DNA of 9,608 bases, taken from NCBI GenBank assembly GCA_034669525.1, contig JAXDNH010000216.1:1-9608 (forward strand), read 5' to 3'. A program made the translations under genes and the position numbers. The stretch is from JAFASC01 sp034669525. GTDB lineage: Bacteria > Pseudomonadota > Alphaproteobacteria > Rhizobiales > Beijerinckiaceae. The notes beneath the pieces were generated by a model. The model was not told the DNA's origin and made no database searches. It worked only from the letters and a program-made list of their open reading frames with translations. This document shows, piece after piece, positions 1 through 4,537 of this stretch (position 1 is the stretch's first letter; each line of letters starts with the position of its first letter).

Positions 1-478
1 CATTGAACTCGTTTCCCAGATTGGCTTCGAAAGAGAATGCGCCGTGGTTCGGCGTGCCTCCCAGAACAACGTGACTGACATTGGCGGCGCGATCGGGCGC
101 ACTGACATAATTGCGGATAGTGTTGCCACCGCGCGAAAGGCCGACGAGCGCCACACGAGGAGCGCTCGTCCTCTCCCTCGTGCGGTCGATTGCCGTGGTC
201 AGCTCGCGAAGCTGGTCCTCCGTCGAGGACCTGTTGGGCTGGGCTACACCATCATCATCCCGCGCCATTGGATCGGTGAAGTTGACCGCGTGCAGGCGAT
301 CGCGGCGATAGCCGTTGCTCTCGAAGCGCCAGAGCGTGGTGAGCCAGATCGGCGCCTGATCGCCGTTACCATGCACAAACACAATCGGAACGTCGGTCGC
401 GGTCTGCCCGAGAGCGTCGAATACGGGCAGAGCCGAGAGGGTAGCGATGCCGCCGAGAAAATTTCGCCGATTGAGCAC
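1..478 (-). CDS. Tat-exported alpha/beta hydrolase (lipase/esterase-like), 3' part beyond the window
   Basis: The first 159 residues are visible; the gene continues past the left edge. The N-terminus carries a twin-arginine motif (NRRNFLGG, residues 3-10) followed by a short hydrophobic stretch and a likely cleavage region near residues 24-28, so export to the periplasm by the Tat pathway is expected. The mature part begins with a beta strand and an HGNGD oxyanion-type turn (36-40), and the nucleophile elbow GLSRG at 113-117 makes Ser115 the probable catalytic serine, as in lipases, esterases and polyester depolymerases. The acid and histidine of the triad lie outside the window, and the substrate cannot be told. 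I chose the GTG start at 478 because AAGGAG lies six bases upstream (485-490) and it puts the Arg pair close to the N-terminus. An in-frame ATG at 517 has no ribosome site. The gene is divergent from the membrane protein at 647. Confidence 0.82.
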   Translation of the reverse strand, partial: MLNRRNFLGGIATLSALPVFDALGQTATDVPIVFVHGNGDQAPIWLTTLWRFESNGYRRDRLHAVNFTDPMARDDDGVAQPNRSSTEDQLRELTTAIDRTRERTSAPRVALVGLSRGGNTIRNYVSAPDRAANVSHVVLGGTPNHGAFSFEANLGNEFN

Positions 479-646
479 AGATCTCTCCTTGGGACAGCCC
501 GCCTGGAAGTCAGTCATACGGAAGGGAGCGGCACGCGTCGACGGCCTCGCTGAACCTACCAGCAAAAAGCGGAGCTTCAGGGGAACCTAAGCCGCCACTC
601 AAACGTAACAGCAGAAACGGCACAGCTTGATCACCCAGGGGAGGTC

Positions 647-1027
647 ATGACCCTCATCAACTGGTTCGACGCCCTCTTCATCGGCACGCTGCTCGTCTGG
701 CTCCTCGTCAAATTCGGCATGAGATGGACGCAGTCTCCTGAGGAGCTTGGCTACGTTCTGCTGAAGCAAAAAACCGCAGCGCTCGGGGTGGATGTGAACC
801 GCATTCCCGATCCTGCCTGGCATGCCATCGTGGACATGAGCATCGCGTCAGCGAGAGATCGGGCCGCGTCCTCGCCGGCTTGGCGAGACGGGCCGTCGCG
901 CCATTGGCAGGCGAATCTGGCCGGCACGCTGGAAGAGGAAGCCCGGGAGATTTCGAAATTCGTGACGGGCGAGCCCTGCAGCCGTCACTCCGTCGCCCCG
1001 CACATTCTCATGGAATACAGGGTCTGA
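647..1027 (+). CDS. Small single-pass membrane protein, unknown function
   Basis: A 126-residue protein that I do not recognise. Residues about 8-24 (DALFIGTLLVWLLVKFG) form one hydrophobic helix near the N-terminus, so it is probably anchored in the inner membrane with a soluble C-terminal part of about 100 residues. The soluble part is mixed-charge and contains no catalytic motif I can name. A purine-rich AGGGGAGG (637-644) lies directly before the ATG; the spacing is short but supports this start. The reading frame has GC-rich third positions like its neighbours, and the opposite-strand frame over the same bases gives an implausible protein. It precedes the PsiF-like gene on the same strand by 91 bp and is divergent from the hydrolase. 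Confidence 0.68.
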   Translation: MTLINWFDALFIGTLLVWLLVKFGMRWTQSPEELGYVLLKQKTAALGVDVNRIPDPAWHAIVDMSIASARDRAASSPAWRDGPSRHWQANLAGTLEEEAREISKFVTGEPCSRHSVAPHILMEYRV

Positions 1028-1118
1028 ATGGGCAATTCTCGTCGAAGTAGCGCGCCTTGCCTAATAATTTGAAGCAAGTAGGTTCCAACGCACCGCACCA
1101 AATCTAGGGAGCCGGCCG

Positions 1119-1364
1119 ATGCGAGCTGTTACCGTCAGCATGATTCTGATGCTCGGAATTCTTCCCGCCGCCGCGCAAACCGCGCCGTGCAAATCGCAGG
1201 CTGCCGAAAAGAAACTCGCAGGCGCCGCGCTGAAGAGCTTCATGACGAAATGCGAGAAGGATTCGAAAGCGACGTGCGATGCGTCTGCCACTGAGAAAAA
1301 GCTCTCCGGAGCTGCCCGCACGAGCTTCACGAAAAAGTGCGTCAACGACGCTGTCGGCACTTAA
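1119..1364 (+). CDS. Secreted PsiF-repeat protein
   Basis: An 81-residue protein with a Sec-type signal peptide (residues 1-19 or so, ending AAAQ) followed by two tandem PsiF repeats. Each repeat begins and ends with cysteine at identical spacing (Cys24 to Cys45 and Cys53 to Cys74, 21 residues apart) and shares the core AEKKLAGAALKSF / TEKKLSGAARTSF. The family is named after E. coli PsiF, which is induced by phosphate starvation; its biochemical role is unknown. The paired cysteines suggest disulfides in the periplasm. The start is supported by AGGGAG (1106-1111) seven bases before the ATG. I see no convincing Pho box upstream, so phosphate control cannot be claimed here. The mature protein is lysine-rich and very small, and the gene is convergent with the XRE regulator downstream. 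Confidence 0.88.
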   Translation: MRAVTVSMILMLGILPAAAQTAPCKSQAAEKKLAGAALKSFMTKCEKDSKATCDASATEKKLSGAARTSFTKKCVNDAVGT

Positions 1365-1405
1365 GCCGTACGCCCGCTGTCGCCAGCACAGCTCTCCGCG
1401 GAAGC

Positions 1406-1438
1406 AGCGTCAGAGGTGAGGATCTCTTCTGCGACGCT
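1406..1438. terminator. Hairpin in the convergent gap, possible terminator of the psiF-like gene
   Basis: AGCGTCAGA (1406-1414) pairs with TCTG-CG-ACGCT (1428-1438), a nine-pair stem with a two-base bulge. It lies about 40 bp after the PsiF-like stop codon. There is no T run after it on either strand, so intrinsic termination is only possible, not shown. Confidence 0.25.
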
Positions 1439-1558
1439 CATCCGGTAATCCCCGTCGGCTCAAAGGTTGGACGTGCGTTTTCCTGCGAGCCCAATCAGCA
1501 GCGCGCCCGCGCCTGATACCTCCTAAATGTTGGAAGCGGCCTACGCCAAGGCGGAGCG

Positions 1559-1574
1559 AGGTGAAGATTCACCT
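1559..1574. terminator. Perfect inverted repeat just after the XRE regulator stop, possible terminator
   Basis: AGGTGAA-GA-TTCACCT is a perfect seven-base inverted repeat starting one base past the stop codon of the minus-strand regulator. In RNA it would form a compact hairpin with an effective four-base loop. No U tract follows it, so it may be a weak or Rho-assisted terminator, an mRNA-stabilising 3' hairpin, or a protein-binding palindrome. Confidence 0.35.
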
Positions 1575-1575
1575 A

Positions 1576-1989
1576 TCAATCGTCGTCGCTCGTTCCGGCA
1601 AGTGCCTCGATCATGCTGACGATCTTTGCCCGCACACGCGCATCTTTGATCGCAGCGAATGCGCGAGTGAGCCGAATCCCTTCGCGGGTGGCGATCAGGT
1701 CGAGAACCTGGTCCTTGCCTGCAGTAGCCCGCTGGGATTGGCCGCCCGCGCCGTCGAAGAAATACGATACCGGCACTTCGAGAAAATTGGCGATCGCCTG
1801 CAATCTGCTCGCGCCGACGCGGTTCATCCCCTTTTCATATTTCTGCACCTGCTGAAACGTCACCCCGAGCGCGTCACCCAGCGCTTCCTGGCTGATGCCG
1901 AGCATCATCCGTTTGTGACGGATGCGCGTCCCGACATGCCTGTCTATAGGCTGCGGCTCCTTCGGACCTGCGACCGCGGCAACCTTCAT
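1576..1989 (-). CDS. XRE-family helix-turn-helix transcriptional regulator
   Basis: A 137-residue cytoplasmic DNA-binding protein. A Cro/CI-type HTH occupies roughly residues 18-78: GTRIRHKRMMLGISQEALG gives the first helices, and VTFQQVQKYEKGMNRV (positions 43-58) is the recognition region with the family's typical QVQKYEKG core, followed by the NFLEVPVSYFF segment that closes the domain. The C-terminal 50 residues are helical and may mediate dimerisation. This size and layout match a family common in rhizobia and other alphaproteobacteria; targets vary and cannot be assigned here. AGGGG six bases before the ATG supports the start. That ribosome site sits in the loop of a small inverted repeat (see 1991-2005). 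The gene lies on the same strand as luxR/luxI and the small ORF, 112 bp beyond the latter, so it may be read with them or from its own promoter. Confidence 0.9.
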   Translation of the reverse strand: MKVAAVAGPKEPQPIDRHVGTRIRHKRMMLGISQEALGDALGVTFQQVQKYEKGMNRVGASRLQAIANFLEVPVSYFFDGAGGQSQRATAGKDQVLDLIATREGIRLTRAFAAIKDARVRAKIVSMIEALAGTSDDD

Positions 1990-1990
1990 C

Positions 1991-2005
1991 GAAATCCCCT
2001 ATTTC
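1991..2005 (-). promoter_or_regulatory. Inverted repeat enclosing the ribosome-binding site of the XRE gene
   Basis: The arms GAAAT (1991-1995) and ATTTC (2001-2005) are perfectly complementary and enclose CCCCT, which on the minus strand is AGGGG, the Shine-Dalgarno of the XRE gene. The repeat ends one base before the start codon. It could be an autoregulatory operator or a weak RNA hairpin displaying the ribosome site in its loop. The arms are only five AT-rich base pairs, so it may also be chance. Confidence 0.3.
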
Positions 2006-2101
2006 TCGTTTCTTTGTGGCGGGGGACTTTGCGCTCAATCGTAAGGCGGGAAAAGGGCACAATACGTGAACTTGGATGCCTTCCCCCTGTTCTTCCCGGT
2101 C

Positions 2102-2386
2102 TTAGGAGCCCACGAGCCGAAGATGGGGCACGCCGCGCGCCGGCGAGCCGCCCGGGCCAACCGTGCCGCCGGAGATCCGGTATTTCGCGTCGACGAAGTA
2201 GGCCAGCTCCTCGGCGACCCCCAGCTCGTTCAGCCGCGCCGGCTCGAAACCGGCGCGAACCAGGCACTCCGAGGCTTCCAGCAGGGCCATGCTAACCAGC
2301 TGATTCAGTATCGGCTTCGACTGGGTCGCCTGCAGCGCGTCGGTAAGCGACTGCACGACACCGACCAAACGATCACGCTCGCTCAT
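2102..2386 (-). CDS. Small helical protein directly downstream of luxI, unknown function
   Basis: A 94-residue soluble protein that I do not recognise. Residues 1-70 look almost wholly helical (SERDRLVGVVQSLTDALQAT, then LNQLVSMALLEASECLV, then LNELGVAEELAYFVDAKYR), while the last 25 residues are Gly/Pro-rich and probably disordered. It has no signal peptide, membrane segment, HTH or catalytic motif that I can see. The frame extends upstream to 2452 inside luxI, but I prefer the ATG at 2386. This lies 19 bases after the luxI stop, has a weak GGGGTGGG ahead of it, and avoids overlap with the synthase. The tight spacing to luxI on the same strand suggests cotranscription and therefore autoinducer control. 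A role as a quorum-sensing modulator or partner of the XRE regulator is a hypothesis only. Confidence 0.7.
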   Translation of the reverse strand: MSERDRLVGVVQSLTDALQATQSKPILNQLVSMALLEASECLVRAGFEPARLNELGVAEELAYFVDAKYRISGGTVGPGGSPARGVPHLRLVGS

Positions 2387-2405
2387 GCTGCCCACCCCAC
2401 GCGTC

Positions 2406-3059
2406 TTATTGCGCCAGGCGTTCGAGAGCAGGGGCCTCGACGCCGATTTCATCGACCCGGAGCACCGGGGAACTCAATCCGAATACCTCTCGCGTCCGTG
2501 GCAGGGTTTGCTCAGTCACCTCACAGAGGAACGGGACCACCGGCTCCCCGCCATATTCTGTGGGGAGGGCGAGCGGACGTGTGTGAAATCCCACATCGAT
2601 TGCGCTGGTGATCAGGCCTGGGTGCGCCTCGACGAGAAGCGCGCGAATGCCCAAGTGCAGGCAGGCTTCGACGACAGCCGCGTAGAATTCCCCTTTAATG
2701 CGGGATGCCCCCTTGTCGCTGTCGCGCTTAAACGGATTGATTGCCGCGCGCGTCCATTCCCAAATATCGGGGCCAATCGGTTCCGGATTGCCTTGCAGCA
2801 GTTCAGGATAGACCTCGCTTAGGAGATGCGGACCTGTCGTTGCAAGCAAACGCGTGTAAGTAGAGATGTCGCCGCTATTGTCCAAACCGACGATATGAAC
2901 CGCTTCGGGCGTATCGAACTCATCGATCTCGCGTTCATCGGATTTTGCGAGCATCGCCCATTTCTTATGATGCACGAAGAAGCGATGCCGGAATCGATAA
3001 ACTTTTTCGAGCGTTTCGTTGTGCCGCGAGAGATTATGTTTGGTGATGAGGATCGCCAT
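2406..3059 (-). CDS. LuxI-family acyl-homoserine-lactone synthase
   Basis: A 217-residue autoinducer synthase, normal for the family, which makes N-acyl-homoserine lactones from S-adenosylmethionine and an acyl donor in the cytoplasm. All diagnostic residues are seen: Arg24, Phe28 and Trp34 in the N-terminal SAM-binding part, Glu44, Asp46 and Asp49 in EREIDEFD, Arg70 in STYTR, and the EWTR motif with Glu101 and Arg104. The sequence around EIDEFDT, the LLATTGPHLLSEVYPEL stretch and the LALP segment near 163-166 resemble the BjaI/RpaI/BraI group of Bradyrhizobium and Rhodopseudomonas, members of which use acyl-CoA (branched or aromatic) rather than acyl-ACP. The actual acyl group cannot be read from sequence. 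The frame is open back to 3116, but the ATG at 3059 has GGGAGAG five bases upstream and matches the family N-terminus. luxR lies upstream in the same direction, and a lux-box-like palindrome lies in between. Confidence 0.95.
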   Translation of the reverse strand: MAILITKHNLSRHNETLEKVYRFRHRFFVHHKKWAMLAKSDEREIDEFDTPEAVHIVGLDNSGDISTYTRLLATTGPHLLSEVYPELLQGNPEPIGPDIWEWTRAAINPFKRDSDKGASRIKGEFYAAVVEACLHLGIRALLVEAHPGLITSAIDVGFHTRPLALPTEYGGEPVVPFLCEVTEQTLPRTREVFGLSSPVLRVDEIGVEAPALERLAQ

Positions 3060-3114
3060 TGCCACTCTCCCGTGATCTGAGGGGCAAATTGGCGGCTTAT
3101 CGGAACGTTTAATC

Positions 3115-3136
3115 AATTCCCCAGAAATGGGGAATT
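3115..3136. promoter_or_regulatory. Lux-box-like palindrome upstream of luxI
   Basis: AATTCCCC (3115-3122) and GGGGAATT (3129-3136) are a perfect eight-base inverted repeat around the spacer AGAAAT. The total size (22 bp), the dyad symmetry and the place (centre about 66 bp before the luxI ATG) fit an operator for a dimeric LuxR-type activator overlapping or next to the -35 region. Possible minus-strand -10 elements downstream are GATAAG (3097-3102) or CAATTT (3087-3092); neither is strong. The function is inferred from position and symmetry. The expected consequence is positive autoregulation of luxI and the small ORF behind it. Confidence 0.68.
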
Positions 3137-3215
3137 TTCACTGCTAACTAATCGCGATAAAATCCGCAAACACGCGGGCAGGACGGCGAGGCGAGCGGGT
3201 GCTACCGCCATGTTA

Positions 3216-3233
3216 CTACTTGCGGTCGTCCAT
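3216..3233 (-). other. Five-codon minus-strand ORF with an ideal ribosome-binding site
   Basis: AAAGGAGG (3240-3247, minus strand) stands six bases before an ATG that opens the tiny frame MDDRK followed by TAG. This is a better ribosome site than those of luxI or luxR. It could be a leader peptide in the luxI 5' region if transcription starts upstream (for example at the AT-rich 3254-3266), the surviving start of a deleted gene, or chance. There is no direct evidence of translation. Confidence 0.25.
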
Positions 3234-3381
3234 TTGAAGCCTCCTTTGCCTGCGATATGCTATATCTGGCATTCTCCAAGCTTCGCCGCACTCAGGGAAA
3301 AGCCGCCGCTGCTCATCCGGCGCATGATCATCTGCAAGAGCATCTTTCACGTCCGTTGACGGCGCGCTTCGGATGCGGCGG

Positions 3382-4113
3382 CTACACAATCAGTGCGGCG
3401 CGCATAGCTTCGGCGATCGCGTGGCCTTTGTTCTGCGCGCCGAGTTTTCTAGTGGCGCTTTTCATATACTGGATGACCGTCTGTTCCGACAGATTGAGAA
3501 TCTCGGACGTCTCCCAGGCGGTCTTGCCCGCCGCAGCCCATCGGAGGCACTCGATCTCGCGGCCGGAGAGGCGCACTTTGCGCGGATCGGACCTGGACCC
3601 GCTGCCGGCTTTGCGGATGTCGCGTATCTGGCTGTGGGCAAAGATCGCCACGACATGCAGCGCACGCCGGTGACGCTCCGGAATATTGAAATGCGGCGCG
3701 CCGAACGTCACGATCGCCTGCGCGCCGTCGACGGAGATGATCGGCACCGCGAAACCCTCGCTCAAGCCGAATTCCGTCGCCTCGTGCATGACGCGGGCGG
3801 CTTGCATGTCATCGGGTGAGTAGTGCGCCTCGCTCCACAGGAACGGCATGGTGGAGCGCCGCACTTTTTGGATCACCGGATCGACATGGATGAAGTCTGA
3901 TTGGAGGTAGTGCGTGATCCACTTTTCCGGCCAGCCCGAGAGCAGGACGTAAGGGTCTGCCTTCTCGTGCGGCGCCGGCAGTCCGGAGATGCAGAAATTT
4001 TCGTATTCGAAAACGGCCCCGCACTTGTGGAGTTCGGCCAGCACGTCCTCCGAGGACCGATGCGCAGCGATACGCTCGATCGCACCGAACGCGACCTGTT
4101 GAATGTCCGGCAT
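3382..4113 (-). CDS. LuxR-family autoinducer-binding transcriptional regulator
   Basis: A 243-residue quorum-sensing receptor and transcription factor. The N-terminal ligand domain (about 1-165) keeps the conserved pocket residues at a constant offset of +8 from TraR: Trp65, Tyr69, Asp78, Pro79 and Trp93, with a Gly-containing FGLSEGF segment at 115-121. The C-terminal GerE-type HTH (about 178-240) starts with RLSGREIECLRWAAAGKT and has the invariant Glu186, Leu190 and Gly196, with the recognition helix around LSEQTVIQYMKSATRKL. It is therefore predicted to bind the signal made by the adjacent LuxI and act at the palindrome before luxI. The ATG at 4113 was chosen because GGGGGAGGG lies seven bases upstream and the resulting length is usual for the family. 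An upstream in-frame ATG at 4188 would add 25 unlikely residues. It is transcribed in the same direction as luxI, 322 bp ahead of it. Confidence 0.95.
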   Translation of the reverse strand: MPDIQQVAFGAIERIAAHRSSEDVLAELHKCGAVFEYENFCISGLPAPHEKADPYVLLSGWPEKWITHYLQSDFIHVDPVIQKVRRSTMPFLWSEAHYSPDDMQAARVMHEATEFGLSEGFAVPIISVDGAQAIVTFGAPHFNIPERHRRALHVVAIFAHSQIRDIRKAGSGSRSDPRKVRLSGREIECLRWAAAGKTAWETSEILNLSEQTVIQYMKSATRKLGAQNKGHAIAEAMRAALIV

Positions 4114-4320
4114 GGCTCGCCCCTCCCCCAACCGGGCGGGTATGCGGTATGGCGCGCCGACAATAGCCGATGGCCAGCCTGGCGCCAATACTCATACGTT
4201 ATACAAGGCGCCGCAGGCAAAAGCCTGAGAGCACCCCCGAAAGCGAGTATCCATCACTTGCCCATTGTTGGCGCACGGCGCCGCTTTCTCATTTGCTTTG
4301 ATCGTCTGAAGGAGCCCACA
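4114..4320. promoter_or_regulatory. Region upstream of luxR
   Basis: Non-coding stretch that should carry the luxR promoter. Two structures are visible. A 32-bp segment is bounded by two copies of GGCGCC (4181-4186 and 4207-4212) around an AT-rich core containing TATAAC and GTATGAG on the minus strand. A small hairpin CAGGC-AAAA-GCCTG lies at 4214-4227. No copy of the AATTCCCC/GGGGAATT palindrome is present, so luxR itself may not be under the same operator. No -35/-10 pair is convincing enough to place a start site. Confidence 0.35.
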
Positions 4321-4464
4321 TTGGAACCCTGGCTCAGCGCGGCGCTCGACTACATCCGTTCCTGGATCGAATTTCAGGTGCGCGCGTCGCAGTGACCGGG
4401 CTGCATCATGGCGATCGCGCATCGCGGCAAGCTCGTTTCGGAATACGCGTTCGGTCACGCCAAC
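4321..4464 (+). pseudogene. Remnant of a beta-lactamase-family serine hydrolase gene
   Basis: A plus-strand fragment encodes EPWLSAALDYIRSWIEFQ, then VRASQ, an in-frame TGA (4393-4395), then PGCIMAIAHRGKLVSEYAFG and HAN. This is the characteristic N-terminus of class C beta-lactamase-like serine hydrolases common in Bradyrhizobium and relatives, which would continue into the region with the catalytic SxxK. Here similarity stops abruptly after HAN at about 4464 and the following codons look random, so the catalytic part is gone. The old start is still recognisable: TTG at 4321 with AAGGAG six bases before it (4309-4314). The 5' end is thus preserved while the gene has one nonsense codon and a lost 3' part. 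It is antisense to its neighbours. Identity rests on remembered family sequence, not a search. Confidence 0.7.
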
Positions 4465-4537
4465 TGCTTTGGGAGCAGCTTGCGAACAAGCGGAGCTTGT
4501 AGGTTGTTCAGGCGACCGCCCCGTCAAATCTCATTGA
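4465..4537. other. Gap after the ATPase gene with a small hairpin
   Basis: ACAAGC-GGA-GCTTGT (4486-4500) is a perfect six-base inverted repeat 38 bp past the stop of the minus-strand ATPase gene, and an overlapping alternative GCTTG-CGAA-CAAGC can also form. There is no T run, so a terminator role is weakly supported. The boundary where the serine hydrolase similarity ends lies at the edge of this stretch. Confidence 0.25.

Larger units (their letters stand above)
3060..3381. other. luxR-luxI intergenic region (322 bp)
   Basis: No full gene is seen in this stretch. It holds the luxI ribosome site (3065-3071), the 22-bp palindrome (3115-3136), a five-codon ORF with an ideal ribosome site (3216-3233, minus), and a 13-bp inverted repeat GATAT-GCT-ATATC (3254-3266), whose AT-rich minus-strand form TATAGCATAT could be a -10 region. 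I see no clear Rho-independent terminator after luxR. The length suggests that luxI has its own promoter rather than depending on readthrough from luxR. Confidence 0.6.

Noticed and set aside
479..517. Upstream in-frame ATG (517) as start of the hydrolase
   Set aside because: No Shine-Dalgarno precedes it, and the GTG at 478 has AAGGAG at ideal spacing and places the Tat motif at the N-terminus.
44..553. Plus-strand open frame of 169 codons
   Set aside because: It is antisense to the Tat-signal hydrolase, which has a clear signal motif, GLSRG elbow and ribosome site; the plus-strand product resembles nothing and is Arg-rich shadow sequence.
1561..2611. Long plus-strand frames opposite the XRE and small-ORF genes
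   Set aside because: They are shadows of the minus-strand XRE regulator and neighbouring ORF; the products are Arg/Pro-rich low-quality sequence with no motif.
3112..3210. Minus-strand 32-codon frame (MAVAPARLAVLPACLR...) running through the palindrome
   Set aside because: No ribosome site and no recognisable sequence; the palindrome is better explained as an operator.
3373..3819. Plus-strand frame of 148 codons over luxR
   Set aside because: It is antisense to the C-terminal half of luxR, whose HTH and pocket residues are unmistakable.
4192..4527. Minus-strand open frame of 111 codons between the ATPase gene and luxR
   Set aside because: No ribosome site or recognisable domain was seen, and it runs antisense through the clearly recognisable serine hydrolase remnant.
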